Counted from the stretch's first letter, positions 36,459 to 45,728 are shown. The stretch is DNA of 64,000 bases from Aquaspirillum sp. LM1 (GCF_002002905.1 NZ_CP019509.1:2046001-2110000), one strand, 5' to 3'. Notes: generated by a model from the letters alone, not told the origin. Numbers and translations are program-made.

Positions 36459-36874
36459 CGGCGTTCACACCAGTAAAGCAGCTCACCATCGCGCACCGGC
36501 TCGTAAACGCGGTGCTGGCCGGTAAAGCCGTAGCCTCGGGCCGGCTGGGCGGCGGGCGGGAAAGGGTAGCTGGCCTGGTGAATCAACACCACGCCGTCTT
36601 CGTCGCGGTCAGCGTAGGTGTACACCTGCACGCTGGCCAGATCCGCCGGGCGGGTTTGCAGCACCACGCGAAAGCGGAAATACGAGCCCACCGCCACGCT
36701 GTCCACCCCATAGGGCGACACACTGGGCCGGGCGCGCAGGGTATGGGTTTCGCCACCATAGCTGTAATGACAGTCCACCGCCGGCACCGCCGCGTGGACA
36801 GGCAGGCTGGCGCACAGCAGCAGCGGCACAACAAGCCCGGCGCACAAGGCCGGACGAACAAGCAGGCGGAGCAT
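36455..36874 (-). CDS. Small exported protein of unknown function
   Basis: A protein of 139 residues with an N-terminal signal peptide (LCAGLVVPLLLCASLPVHA). I do not recognise the family. The mature part has two Cys (VDCHYSYGGETHTLR at its start, LYWCERR at its end) that may pair, and beta-rich text (SVAVGSYFRFRVVLQTRPADL). Its TGA overlaps the CapA-like start by four bases, indicating translational coupling and a shared role. ATG 36874 was chosen over an upstream GTG at 36895. Confidence 0.65.
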   Translation of the reverse strand: MLRLLVRPALCAGLVVPLLLCASLPVHAAVPAVDCHYSYGGETHTLRARPSVSPYGVDSVAVGSYFRFRVVLQTRPADLASVQVYTYADRDEDGVVLIHQASYPFPPAAQPARGYGFTGQHRVYEPVRDGELLYWCERR

Positions 36875-37084
36875 GACAGGCACCGTAGAAAACACTCAGG
36901 CAGGCATCATACCAGTATCACTGCCTGGGGCGGCAGAGGGCTTGCTCCGTCCCGGCACAGACGGAAACCTGCCATCGGTCAGGGCGAGCGGGTGAAGACT
37001 TGGCAGGCAATGGCGCAATCTCCCCATCAGGCCAATCCCTGGCCTAGAATACAGCACCGTTGACCCTTTTTTGGTGAGCCCGCC

Positions 37085-37465
37085 ATGCCCCATCTTGTGA
37101 TTGAATATTCTGCCAATCTGGTCGGTTTTGATCCGCAGACCACCCTGAACCACGCCAATCAGATGCTGGATGCGGTTGGGCTGTTTCAGGAAATCGACAT
37201 CAAAAGCCGCGCCCTGGCCTGTCCGGTGTTTCAGGTTGGCCTGGCCGACAGCGGACGTGGCTTTATGCATGCCCGCCTGGCGCTGATGCCAGGGCGCACC
37301 CCTCAGCAAAAATCCGATGTGTCGCAAGGCCTGCTGCATGTGCTGCGTCAGGCACTGCCGGTCTTGCCTCAGCTGCATGTGCAGCTCTCGGTGGAACTGT
37401 ATGAACTGGACGCCAGCTGTTACGCCAAGGAAAGCATGCTGGGCGGCGAGCCCATGGGGAATTAG
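37085..37465 (+). CDS. 5-carboxymethyl-2-hydroxymuconate isomerase family protein
   Basis: A 126-residue tautomerase-superfamily protein of the CHMI type. After Met removal the N-terminal residue is Pro (MPHLVIEYSANL), the catalytic base of the family. The LNHANQMLDAVGLF, KSRAL and HVQLSVELYELDASCYAK segments are conserved. CHMI isomerises a homoprotocatechuate pathway intermediate, but no other hpa genes are near, so the real substrate may differ. A ~98-bp repeat begins five bases after its stop. Confidence 0.87.
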   Translation: MPHLVIEYSANLVGFDPQTTLNHANQMLDAVGLFQEIDIKSRALACPVFQVGLADSGRGFMHARLALMPGRTPQQKSDVSQGLLHVLRQALPVLPQLHVQLSVELYELDASCYAKESMLGGEPMGN

Positions 37466-37470
37466 GGATG

Positions 37471-37568
37471 CGCTGATGGATTCAGAAAAACCGTTTTGCC
37501 AAAAACAAAACCCAGCAAAATCAAAAACCTGGATTCCCGCCTGCGCGGGAATGACCATTTTTTCAGCG
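37471..37568 (+). repeat. ~98-bp intergenic repeat, copy B (CGCTGA family)
   Basis: It begins CGCTGATGGATTCAG, contains AAAACCCAGCAAAATCAAAA, the stem ATTCCCGCCTGCGCGGGAAT, and ends TTTTTTCAGCG. It starts five bases past the CHMI stop codon and may act as its transcript end. Confidence 0.87.
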
Positions 37569-37586
37569 TATCCTTAACAGGGCACG

Positions 37587-37680
37587 CTGGTTTATTCTGG
37601 TTTATTCTGGTTTATTCAGAAAAATCATTGTTGCAATCAGCAACACCCAGCAAAATCAACCGCCTGATTTCCCAACAAGG
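37587..37680 (+). repeat. Triple 10-bp direct repeat and a degenerate CGCTGA-family copy
   Basis: CTGGTTTATT occurs three times in tandem (37587-37616). It runs into a diverged partial repeat copy (ATTCAGAAAAATCATTG, CACCCAGCAAAATCAACC) at about 37613-37680, which lacks a good stem and right end. Confidence 0.7.
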
Positions 37681-37686
37681 CAAGGC

Positions 37687-38190
37687 TCAGCCACGTCGCC
37701 GCAGCAGCCACAGCGCCAGGCCGGCAAATGCCAGAAACCCGAGCAGCGTCCACACTGGCATGGGCAGCCCCAGCAAGCGCCAGTTGATTTCGGCGCATTC
37801 GCCGCTGCCGCGAAACACTTTGGCCAGCATGTCGGCCAGCGGCATGGTTTCCAGCATGTAGTCCAGCCCTGGCCCGCAGGCGGGAATCTTGTCCGCCGGG
37901 GTGAACAGCTGCAGCTTGACCTGCCAGCCGGCCACGCCGGCACCGGCCAGCGCCGCCAGCAGGCTGAGACCGGCCCAGACCGCCTGCGACTTGCGGTAAT
38001 GGGGGTCATGCCAGGCGGCCAGCAAGGCAATCAGGCCCAGGGCGATGACCGCCACCCGCTGAAAAATGCACAGCGGACAAGGCTCCAGCCCCAGGCCATG
38101 CTGGGCATAAAGGGCAAATGCCATCGCGGCGGCGCAGGCCAGCGCCAGAAACAGATAAACACGGCGTTGCGAGGGCAGGCGGTAATGCAT
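37687..38190 (-). CDS. dsbB: Disulfide bond formation protein B
   Basis: A 167-residue inner-membrane oxidoreductase that reoxidises DsbA and passes electrons to quinone. Four transmembrane segments are visible. The first catalytic pair is in GLEPCPLCIFQRVAV, near residues 36-39; the second pair is CGPG and GECAE in the long periplasmic loop. Both pairs are intact. ATG 38190 (MHYRLPSQRRVYLFL) was chosen; a GTG one codon earlier has AAGGAA at better spacing. No dsbA is nearby. Confidence 0.93.
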   Translation of the reverse strand: MHYRLPSQRRVYLFLALACAAAMAFALYAQHGLGLEPCPLCIFQRVAVIALGLIALLAAWHDPHYRKSQAVWAGLSLLAALAGAGVAGWQVKLQLFTPADKIPACGPGLDYMLETMPLADMLAKVFRGSGECAEINWRLLGLPMPVWTLLGFLAFAGLALWLLRRRG

Positions 38191-38385
38191 CACGATAAAA
38201 AATTCCTTGGCAACCACAGAATTAGGCTGAATAAAAATCTGCAAGGCAGTGTGGCGCTGCGGCAGTTTTAGGGGATTCTACGCAATTCACCGGCTTAGTG
38301 GCCCCGGATCGGCGCAAGCTTCATCCGAGTGGCCAAACGCCAGCAGGTTCCCCGAGGCCTGGCGCATTCTGCCAGCCTGACCCCG

Positions 38386-39024
38386 TCAATACAGCACCGT
38401 CTCCGGGTCCAGGCTGCGCCACAGATACCAGGTGGCAACGGTGCGCCATGGCGCAAAGCGCTGGCCAAACTGGCGCAGCGCCTTGGGCGTGGGGCTGATG
38501 CCGTGCAGATAGTGCCGGCCCACCGCCCGCTGCAAGCCAATATCGTCCACCGGCCAGACATCAGCGCGCAGCTGGTTGAAAATCAGGAACATCTCGGCGC
38601 TCCAGCGGCCAATGCCGCGCACCGCCACCAGTGCATCAATCAGCGCCTGATCGTCCATCCGGGCAAAGCTGTCAGGGTCGAGCAAGCCATCGGCAAAGTG
38701 ACGGGCCAGGTCGCGGGTGTATTCCACCTTGCGCCCGGACAGCCCGGCGTCGCGTAGCGCCACCTCCGGCACGGCCAGCAGCGCCTGCGGACTGAGCGCC
38801 GGCACGGCAGCCTGCAGCCGGCCCCATACGGCATCGGCGGCGCGGGTGGAAATTTGCTGGCCGACAATCGCCCGCACCAGGGTGACAAACGGCTCCCCGC
38901 GTGAATGCAGGTGTGCGTCAGGGTAGCGGCCAATCAGCTCGGCCAGCACCGGGTCGGCCTCGCTCAGTGCGGCACAGGCATCGCCCCAGTAGGCCGGCCT
39001 GGCTGCCTGATGGGTGGGGCTCAT
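38386..39024 (-). CDS. DNA-3-methyladenine glycosylase, AlkA-like (HhH-GPD)
   Basis: A 212-residue base-excision repair enzyme of the HhH-GPD superfamily, which removes alkylated bases. The core includes VTLVRAIVGQQISTRAADAVWGRL, the helix-hairpin-helix VAVRGIGRWSAEMFLIFNQL, and the catalytic Asp in DVWPVDDIGLQRAV. The N-terminal AlkA beta domain is absent, as in short AlkA2/Mag1-type enzymes. Its start overlaps the pmbA stop as ATGA, so it is translated from the pmbA message. Confidence 0.9.
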   Translation of the reverse strand: MSPTHQAARPAYWGDACAALSEADPVLAELIGRYPDAHLHSRGEPFVTLVRAIVGQQISTRAADAVWGRLQAAVPALSPQALLAVPEVALRDAGLSGRKVEYTRDLARHFADGLLDPDSFARMDDQALIDALVAVRGIGRWSAEMFLIFNQLRADVWPVDDIGLQRAVGRHYLHGISPTPKALRQFGQRFAPWRTVATWYLWRSLDPETVLY

Positions 39025-40367
39025 TCGCCGGCAACCGTCATGCGCGACAGCAGGATGGAACCGCAACGGGTGGCACCGCGCACCAGCTGGTCGCTGCCAA
39101 TGGCGACGATGTCGCGGAACATGTCCTTGAGGTTGCCGGCGATGGTGATTTCTTCCACGGGGTAAGCCAGCACGCCGTTTTCCACCCAGAAGCCCGCTGC
39201 GCCGCGTGAGTAATCGCCAGTGACGGTGTTCACCCCGTGGCCCAGCAGCTCGGTGACCACCAGGCCGGTGCCCAGCTGTTGCAGCAGGCCGGCAAAGTCG
39301 GGGCCGGTGGCGTGGACGTGCAGATTGTGGCAGCCGCCGGCGTGGCCGGTGGTGGTCATGCCCAGCTTGCGTGCCGAGTAGGACGACAAGAAGTAGCCAT
39401 TGACCACGCCTTGCGCCACCACGCTGCGTGCGCAGGTGGCCACGCCTTCGTTGTCAAACGCGCCAGAGGCAATGCCGCGTGGGATGAACGGGTCTTCGTC
39501 GATGCTGACCCGCGGAGCAAACACCTGCTGGCCCAGCGAATCCACCAGAAAGCTCATTTTGCGGTACAGCGCGCCGCCGCTGACGGCAGACACAAAATGG
39601 CCAATCAGCCCGGCGGCCAGCGGCGCTTCAAACAGCACCGGGTACTGGCCGGTTTTCACCCGGCGCGCGCCCAGCCGGCGCACGGCGCGCTCGCCGGCAA
39701 TCCGGCCCACGGTAGCGGCATCAAGCAGGTCTTCGGGATGGCGGGCGCTGCTGTACCAGTAGTCGCGCTGCATGTCGCCGTTCTGTTCGGCAATCAGCGT
39801 GGCCGACAGGCTGTGGCGGCTGCCCTGATGGCCGTGGCAAAAGCCGTGGCTGTTGGCGTAGACAAACTGGCTGACCTGGGTATTGACGCTGGCACCTTCC
39901 GAGTTGTTCACCCGGTTGTCCACGGCCTGGCCGGCGGCTTCGGTGGCGCAGGCCAGGGCAATGGCGTCTTCTACCGGCAAATCCCAGCGGTGACACAGCG
40001 ACAGGTCAGGAAATTCGGTGGCCAGCCGGGCCGGGTCAGCCAGGCCGGCAAACGGGTCGGCAGCGGTGAAGCGGGCAATGTTCAGCGCGGCCTTGACGGT
40101 GTCTTCCAGCGCGGCGGATGAAAAATCCGAACTGCTGGCGTGGCCTTTGCTCTGGCCCAGGTAAACCGTCACCCCCACGCCCTTGTCGCCGGTGTATTCG
40201 ATGGTTTCCACTTCACCCAGCCGCACGCTGACGGCCTGGCCAATGCCTTCAGACACTTCGGCCTCGGCGGCAGTGGCACCGTGGCGGCGGGCCAGATCCA
40301 GCACTTGCGTGGCAAGGTCGGCAAGCTGGGCTTGACTATAGTTCAGGGAGCTGGCGGATTCGGTCAT
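39021..40367 (-). CDS. pmbA: Metalloprotease PmbA (TldE)
   Basis: A 448-residue protein of the peptidase U62/TldD-PmbA family. TldE pairs with TldD, where TldD carries the HExxxH zinc site and TldE lacks it; here too no HExxH is seen. Family text includes ARRHGATAAEAEVSEG, RLGEVETIEYTGDKGVGVTVYLGQSKGHASSSD, SFLVDSLGQQVF and IEDPFIPRG-like EDPFIPRGIASGAFD. The complex matures peptides and helps remove antitoxins. It is divergent from darP, a pairing widely seen. Tld D is not in the window. Confidence 0.93.
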   Translation of the reverse strand: MTESASSLNYSQAQLADLATQVLDLARRHGATAAEAEVSEGIGQAVSVRLGEVETIEYTGDKGVGVTVYLGQSKGHASSSDFSSAALEDTVKAALNIARFTAADPFAGLADPARLATEFPDLSLCHRWDLPVEDAIALACATEAAGQAVDNRVNNSEGASVNTQVSQFVYANSHGFCHGHQGSRHSLSATLIAEQNGDMQRDYWYSSARHPEDLLDAATVGRIAGERAVRRLGARRVKTGQYPVLFEAPLAAGLIGHFVSAVSGGALYRKMSFLVDSLGQQVFAPRVSIDEDPFIPRGIASGAFDNEGVATCARSVVAQGVVNGYFLSSYSARKLGMTTTGHAGGCHNLHVHATGPDFAGLLQQLGTGLVVTELLGHGVNTVTGDYSRGAAGFWVENGVLAYPVEEITIAGNLKDMFRDIVAIGSDQLVRGATRCGSILLSRMTVAGE

Positions 40368-40483
40368 GATCACAGTCGCAATGGGTTGGCAAATGCCCGC
40401 AAGCGTGCCGGATTTACCGGGCAGTCCGCAAGAGTGGGCAGGGTTCCTGTATCATACCAGTCTTAGTCTTTTCCCCAAGCACC

Positions 40484-41047
40484 ATGACAACATCGATCCA
40501 ACCCCGCCAGCCGGACGAAACGCTGGTCAGCAAGTCGCAAAAAAAGCGCGAAATGGACGCCCTGCAGGATTTGGGCAAAGCCCTGATCGGCCTGTCCAAC
40601 GACACCCTGAAAACCATGCCGATCCCCGACGCGCTGCGCGAAGCCGTGCTCGAACACAAGCGGCTGAACGCCCACGGCGCGCTACGCCGCCAGCTGCAGT
40701 ACATCGGCAAGCTGATGCGCAATGTCGATCCGGCCCCGATTGAAGCCCGTCTGGCGGTGCTGCGCGGCGAATCCGACCAGCACACCGGCTGGATGCACCG
40801 GCTGGAGCGCTGGCGCGAACGCCTGCTGGCCGAAGACAAGGCGCTGGACGCCCTGCTGGCCGAATACCCCGGCATCGACGTACAAACCCTGCGCACCCAG
40901 ATCCGCAATGCCCGCCGCGAACAGGCCGACAACAAGCCGCCCAAGGCGTTCCGCATGGTGTTCAAGCTGCTCAAGGACATTATTCCCGAGCCTGGCGGTC
41001 CGGTAAAACCGGCGCGCCCGGAGGATGACGACGAGGACGCCGCATGA
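40484..41047 (+). CDS. darP: Ribosome biogenesis factor DarP (YjgA family)
   Basis: A 187-residue DUF615/YjgA protein that binds the 50S ribosomal precursor. Conserved helical text is visible: VSKSQKKREMDALQDLGKAL, MPIPDALREAVLEHKRL, ALRRQLQYIGKLMRNVD and RWRERLLAEDKALDALL. The end is acidic (PEDDDEDAA). It starts an apparent operon with mog and a YheT-like gene; its stop overlaps the mog start. Confidence 0.93.
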   Translation: MTTSIQPRQPDETLVSKSQKKREMDALQDLGKALIGLSNDTLKTMPIPDALREAVLEHKRLNAHGALRRQLQYIGKLMRNVDPAPIEARLAVLRGESDQHTGWMHRLERWRERLLAEDKALDALLAEYPGIDVQTLRTQIRNARREQADNKPPKAFRMVFKLLKDIIPEPGGPVKPARPEDDDEDAA

Positions 41048-41628
41048 GCCAGCTGGTGAAAATTGGTCTGGTGTCGGTCAGTGACCGCGCCAGCCAGGGG
41101 GTGTACGAAGACAAGGGCCTGCCGGCGCTGCGCGACTGGCTGAAACAGGTAATCACCACCCCGGTGGAGTTTGAAGCCCGGCTGATTGCCGATGAACAGG
41201 ATGATATCCAGGCCACGCTGATTGACCTGGTTGACCACCAGGGCTGCCATCTGGTGCTGACCACCGGCGGCACTGGCCCGGCCCCGCGCGACGTGACCCC
41301 GGACGCCACCCTGGCGGTGGCCGACCGGGTGATGCCCGGCTTTGGTGAGCAGATGCGCCAGATCAGCTTGGCCTTTGTGCCCACCGCCATCCTGTCGCGT
41401 CAGGTGGGGGTGATTCGCAAGCAGGCGCTGATTCTCAACCTGCCCGGCCAACCCAAAGCCATTGCCGAAACCCTGGAAGGCCTGCGCAACGCCGAGGGCC
41501 AGGTCACCGTGCCGGGGATTTTTGCCGCCGTGCCCTACTGTCTGGACCTGATTGGCGCACCGTGGATCGACACCGACCCGGCGCGGGTCAAGGCTTTCCG
41601 CCCGAAATCTGCCGTTCGGCCCGCCTGA
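41044..41628 (+). CDS. mog: Molybdopterin adenylyltransferase
   Basis: A 194-residue MoCF/MogA enzyme that adenylylates molybdopterin before molybdate insertion. Key text: GLVSVSDRASQGVYEDKGLPAL at the start, LVLTTGGTGPAPRDVTPDAT at the nucleotide loop, and LPGQPKAIAETLEGL near the end. Length is normal. ATGA overlap with darP indicates coupled translation. Confidence 0.93.
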   Translation: MSQLVKIGLVSVSDRASQGVYEDKGLPALRDWLKQVITTPVEFEARLIADEQDDIQATLIDLVDHQGCHLVLTTGGTGPAPRDVTPDATLAVADRVMPGFGEQMRQISLAFVPTAILSRQVGVIRKQALILNLPGQPKAIAETLEGLRNAEGQVTVPGIFAAVPYCLDLIGAPWIDTDPARVKAFRPKSAVRPA

Positions 41629-41634
41629 GCCACC

Positions 41635-42609
41635 ATGGCCGCCGTGTTGCACGCCTCGGCCTACCAGGCCCCGCGCTGGCTGCCCGACGGGCACAGTCAG
41701 ACGATCTACCCGGCGCTGTGCCTGCGCTTGCCGCTGCCGGCCTACCGGCGGGAAATCTGGCCCACCCCGGATCACGGCCAGATTGCCGTGGACTGGCTGG
41801 ACAGCCCGACACCGCACACGCCGCTGGTGCTGCTGCTGCACGGGCTGGAAGGCAGCAGCCACAGCCATTACGCCAAAGCCCTGATGCACGCGGTGGCTCA
41901 ACGCGGCTGGCAGGGCGCGGTGGCGCATTTTCGGGGCTGCGGCGGGCTGGCAAACACCTTGCCGCGCGCCTACCACGCCGGAGACTCTGCCGAAGTGGCC
42001 TGGATACTGGCCCGACTGGCCCACGCGGGCCGGCCACTGTATGTAGTGGGGGTGTCACTGGGCGGCAATATGCTGCTCAAGCACCTGGGCGAGGCGGGCG
42101 ACTGCGCCCAACTCACTGCGGCAGCAGCGGTGTCGGCACCGCTTGACCTGGCCGCTGCCGGAGCCCGGCTGGATCAGGGGTTGTCCCGGCAGATTTACAC
42201 CCGGATGTTTCTGCGCACGCTCAAACCGGCCAGCCTGGCCACCGCCCAACGCCACCCCGGCCTGCTTGATCCCGCCCAGATTCGCCGCTGCCGCAGTTTC
42301 CGGGCGTTTGACGACCACGTCACCGCCCCACTGCACGGCTTTGCCGGGGTGGACGACTACTGGGCGCGCGCCTCGGCCAAGCCCTGGCTGAGCCGGATTG
42401 CCCGGCCCACTCTGGTGCTGAACGCTGGCAACGACCCGTTCTTGCCCGCTCACGCCTTGCCCGGCCCCGAACAGGCCAGCGCCGCCGTCACCCTGGAATA
42501 CCCGACCAGCGGCGGCCATGTTGGTTTTGTCTCCGGCGCGTTTCCCGGCCACCTCGACTGGCTGTCGCACCGCCTGCTGGATTTTTTTGCCACCCATGCC
42601 CTGCATTAA
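41635..42609 (+). CDS. YheT family alpha/beta hydrolase
   Basis: A 324-residue hydrolase of the YheT/ABHD1-3 type. WLPDGHSQTIYPAL is the family's N-terminal signature, LVLLLHGLEGSSHSHY the oxyanion region, VVGVSLGGNMLLKHLGE the nucleophile elbow, and LVLNAGNDPFLP and YPTSGGHVGFVSG hold the Asp and His of the triad. The physiological ester is unknown. It lies seven bases after mog and sixteen before trpC in the same direction. Confidence 0.92.
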   Translation: MAAVLHASAYQAPRWLPDGHSQTIYPALCLRLPLPAYRREIWPTPDHGQIAVDWLDSPTPHTPLVLLLHGLEGSSHSHYAKALMHAVAQRGWQGAVAHFRGCGGLANTLPRAYHAGDSAEVAWILARLAHAGRPLYVVGVSLGGNMLLKHLGEAGDCAQLTAAAAVSAPLDLAAAGARLDQGLSRQIYTRMFLRTLKPASLATAQRHPGLLDPAQIRRCRSFRAFDDHVTAPLHGFAGVDDYWARASAKPWLSRIARPTLVLNAGNDPFLPAHALPGPEQASAAVTLEYPTSGGHVGFVSGAFPGHLDWLSHRLLDFFATHALH

Positions 42610-42624
42610 CTGGATGCTCTGCCC

Positions 42625-43413
42625 ATGTCCGACATTCTGAACACCATTGTTGCCACCAAACGGCGCGAAGTGGCGGCTGACCAGCTCAGCCGCCCGCTGG
42701 CGGAACTGACCGCCGCCGCCCGCGATGCCGGCCCCACCCGCGATTTTGTCGGTGCCCTGCGCGCCAAGCTGGCCGCCGGCCTGCCGGCAGTGATTGCCGA
42801 AGTGAAAAAGGCCAGCCCAAGCAAGGGGGTGATCCGCGCCGACTTCGACCCGGCGGCGATTGCCGCCAGCTACGCCGCCCACGGTGCCGCCTGCCTGTCG
42901 GTGCTGACCGATCGCGACTATTTCCAGGGCTCGCCCGCCTACCTGCAGGCTGCCCGCGCCGCCTGCCCGCTGCCGGTGCTGCGCAAGGACTTCATCATCG
43001 ATCCGTACCAGATTGTTGACGCCAGGGCCATGGGCGCAGACTGCATCCTGCTGATTGCCGCCGTGCTCGACGCGGCGCAGATGCAGGCATTTGAACAACA
43101 GGCCAATGAACTGGGCATGGCTGTGCTGGTAGAAGTACACAATGCCGCCGAGCTGGAACAGGCGCTCACCCTGCGCACGCCGCTGATTGGGGTGAACAAC
43201 CGCAATCTGCGCACCTTTGAAGTGAACCTCGACACCACGCTGGACCTGCTGCCGGCCATTGGCCCCCAGCGGATTGCCGTCACCGAAAGCGGCATTGCCA
43301 GCGCCGCTGACGTGGCCCGCATGCGCGCCGCCCAGGTGCACACCTTTCTGGTGGGCGAGGCTTTCATGCGTGAAGCCAACCCTGGTGAAGCGCTGGCGCG
43401 CCTGTTTGCCTGA
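42625..43413 (+). CDS. trpC: Indole-3-glycerol phosphate synthase
   Basis: A 262-residue TIM-barrel enzyme of tryptophan synthesis that closes the indole ring. Conserved active-site segments are present: [62 protein letters not shown] and VTESGI. The gene is alone, without trpD or other trp genes, so it is transcribed with housekeeping neighbours here. Confidence 0.96.
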   Translation: MSDILNTIVATKRREVAADQLSRPLAELTAAARDAGPTRDFVGALRAKLAAGLPAVIAEVKKASPSKGVIRADFDPAAIAASYAAHGAACLSVLTDRDYFQGSPAYLQAARAACPLPVLRKDFIIDPYQIVDARAMGADCILLIAAVLDAAQMQAFEQQANELGMAVLVEVHNAAELEQALTLRTPLIGVNNRNLRTFEVNLDTTLDLLPAIGPQRIAVTESGIASAADVARMRAAQVHTFLVGEAFMREANPGEALARLFA

Positions 43414-43529
43414 ATTGATGGCGCTGGATTAAACCCCGGGCAAGATTGGCTGCACCGTTGCCCGGCCAGCCACTACACTGACAGAAACCGCCCAAGTACG
43501 CGGCATTCACCCCCCACGGAGACACCACC

Positions 43530-44192
43530 ATGAAAAAATCCCTGCTGGCCGGACTGGCCATGACTCTCGCTGTCAGCGGTTGCGCCAACACTAGCGGCTG
43601 GGACAGCATGAGCAACACCCAGAAAGGGGCCATCATCGGCACCCTGGGTGGTGCTGCCGCTGGGGCTGCCATCAGCCATAACCATCGCGGTCGCGGCGCG
43701 CTGATTGGCGCCGTGGGCGGTGCGCTGGCAGGCGCGGCGATTGGCAATTACATGGACCAGCAAAAGCGCGAGCTGGACATCAATCTGGCCTCGGAAGTGC
43801 AGGCTGGCAATATCGTGATCCAGCAGTACAGCGACAAGTCGATCAAGGTCACCATGACCTCGGCTACCGCATTTGACACCAACAGCTACCAGATCAAGCC
43901 CGGTTTTTATCCAACGCTGAACAAGATTGGCAATACCCTGGTGAAGTACCCGAAAACCACGATGGCCATCAGCGGGCACACCGATAACCAGGGCAACGAC
44001 GTCATCAACCAGCCGCTGTCGGAAAACCGCGCCCGGGCCGTGTCCGGCTATTTTGGCGGACGCGGTGTGTATGGCGAACGGATGAGCGTGTATGGCCGTG
44101 GCCGCTACGAGCCGCGCGCCAGCAATGCCACCGAAGCCGGGCGTCAGCTGAACCGCCGGGTGGAAATCCTGATTGCGCCGATCACCGAGTAA
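43530..44192 (+). CDS. OmpA-family outer-membrane lipoprotein (YiaD-like)
   Basis: A 220-residue lipoprotein. The signal and lipobox are MKKSLLAGLAMTLAVSGC, with Cys18 as the lipidation site. A glycine-zipper segment (IIGTLGGAAAGAA and ALIGAVGGALAGAAIGNYM) follows, then an OmpA C-terminal peptidoglycan-binding domain at about 105-215 with ISGHTDNQGNDVINQPLSENRA and NRRVEILIAP. It probably links the outer membrane to peptidoglycan. It is monocistronic after trpC with a 116-bp gap. Confidence 0.93.
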   Translation: MKKSLLAGLAMTLAVSGCANTSGWDSMSNTQKGAIIGTLGGAAAGAAISHNHRGRGALIGAVGGALAGAAIGNYMDQQKRELDINLASEVQAGNIVIQQYSDKSIKVTMTSATAFDTNSYQIKPGFYPTLNKIGNTLVKYPKTTMAISGHTDNQGNDVINQPLSENRARAVSGYFGGRGVYGERMSVYGRGRYEPRASNATEAGRQLNRRVEILIAPITE

Positions 44193-44221
44193 CGTTGTGC
44201 CAGCCAGGGGTAGGCAAGCGC

Positions 44222-44719
44222 TTACCCCGGCAAGCCCGCCAGATTTACCAGCGCCAGATACGTCAGCCAGGCCATCAGCGCCGCCAGCACATCGTCCAGC
44301 ATGACGCCAAACCCGCCCTTCACCCGTGCATCCAGCCAGCGAATCGGCCAGGGTTTGACAATATCGAACAGCCGGAACAGCCCAAACCCCAGCAGCCAGG
44401 CCAGCGGCGTGGCTGGTAGTGCCGCCAGCACGCCCCACATGGCCACCATTTCGTCCCACACCATGGCACCGTGGTCGGGCACGCCCAGTGCGTCGCCCGT
44501 GCGCTGACATGCCCAGCAGCCCAGCACAAACGCCGGCAGCAGCAATACGGCTACCCACAGCGGGGTCAGGCCGATATCCAGAAACAGCGCGTACAGCGGC
44601 AATGCTGCCAGTGTGCCAAAGGTGCCGGGTGCTTTCGGGGCCAGGCCGCTGCCCAGACCCAAGGCAATCACGTGCGCCGGATGGCGCAGCATAAAGCGCC
44701 AGTCAGGCAAAGTGGTCAT
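44222..44719 (-). CDS. pgpA: Phosphatidylglycerophosphatase A
   Basis: A 165-residue membrane enzyme that dephosphorylates phosphatidylglycerophosphate. The family signatures are GSGLAPKAPGTFGTLAALP at the start, VWDEMVAMWG in the middle, and KPWPIRWLDARVKGGFGVMLDDVLA near the end; acidic residues in the latter two form the metal site. ATG 44719 begins MTTLPDWRFM and overlaps the thiL stop by 17 bases. It is a typical thiL-pgpA pair. Confidence 0.94.
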   Translation of the reverse strand: MTTLPDWRFMLRHPAHVIALGLGSGLAPKAPGTFGTLAALPLYALFLDIGLTPLWVAVLLLPAFVLGCWACQRTGDALGVPDHGAMVWDEMVAMWGVLAALPATPLAWLLGFGLFRLFDIVKPWPIRWLDARVKGGFGVMLDDVLAALMAWLTYLALVNLAGLPG

Positions 44720-45656
44720 AACCTTCACGCTCCAGAATAATCGGCTGCCCCTGCGTATCCAGCAGGCGACAGCCCTGGCCGGGAACAATCCGGCCAATAC
44801 AGCTCAACGGTAGGCCCAGCGGCGCAGCCAGGGCGGCAATCGCCGCATGGTGGCGGGGCGGGGCGGTAAAGCACAGCTCGTAATCGTCGCCACCCGCCGC
44901 CAGGCAGGGCAAGGTAGCCAGACCCTGGGCGCACAGCCAGGGATGGCTGGGCAACTGCCCGGCCCATACCTCACCGGCCACCCCAGAGCGCTGCAGGAGA
45001 TGGCCAAGATCGGCCAGCAGCCCATCCGACACATCCAGCGCCGCGCTGGCCAGCCCGCGCAAGGCCTGGCCCAAGGCCAGACGCGGCTGCGGCCAGTCCA
45101 GCTGCTGCTGGCACAACGCCCGCACCGGTTCAGGCAAGCTAAGCGTACCCAGCCGGTGCTGCAAGGCGGCGGCGGCCAGCCCCAGCTGACCGCTGACCCA
45201 GATTTCATCGCCGGGCTGCGCGCCATCCCGGCGTAGCGCCTGCCCGGCAGGCACCTCACCCATGATCTGCACCGACAGGGTGAGCGGGCCACGGGTGGTG
45301 TCACCGCCAATCAGGTCTACCTGATGGTGCGCCGCCAGGGCAAACAGCCCCTCGGCAAAGGCGGCAATCCAGGGGCTGTCCAGCTGCGGCCAGGCCACGG
45401 CCAGCGTGGCCCAGCGCGCCCGTCCGCCCATCGCGGCCATATCAGACAGATTGACCGCCAGGGTTTTATGCCCCAGCGCGCGCGGGTCCACCTCGGGAAA
45501 AAAATGCCGGCCAGACACCAGCATATCGACCGACACCAGCAGCTCGCAGCCGGCGCTGGGACGCAAAATCGCCGCGTCGTCGCCCACGGCCAGCACCACG
45601 CCATCGTCACGGGCCAGGCGGTTAAAATAATGCTCAATCAGGGAAAATTCGTTCAT
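44703..45656 (-). CDS. thiL: Thiamine-monophosphate kinase
   Basis: A 317-residue kinase that makes thiamine pyrophosphate from the monophosphate, of the AIRS/PurM fold. Metal-binding aspartates are in LAVGDDAAIL, LIGGDTTRGP, ALDVSDGLLADLGHLL and AAGGDDYELCF. ATG 45656 (MNEFSLIEHYF) is the family start. A ~98-bp repeat lies upstream at 45729-45826. It is the first gene of the thiL-pgpA operon. Confidence 0.95.
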   Translation of the reverse strand: MNEFSLIEHYFNRLARDDGVVLAVGDDAAILRPSAGCELLVSVDMLVSGRHFFPEVDPRALGHKTLAVNLSDMAAMGGRARWATLAVAWPQLDSPWIAAFAEGLFALAAHHQVDLIGGDTTRGPLTLSVQIMGEVPAGQALRRDGAQPGDEIWVSGQLGLAAAALQHRLGTLSLPEPVRALCQQQLDWPQPRLALGQALRGLASAALDVSDGLLADLGHLLQRSGVAGEVWAGQLPSHPWLCAQGLATLPCLAAGGDDYELCFTAPPRHHAAIAALAAPLGLPLSCIGRIVPGQGCRLLDTQGQPIILEREGYDHFA

Positions 45657-45728
45657 GCATGGTTGGCTTTTTTGAACTGTCGTGTCATGACAAGGAATGG
45701 GGGCTGGCATGAAGAGTCGCGAGGGCAA

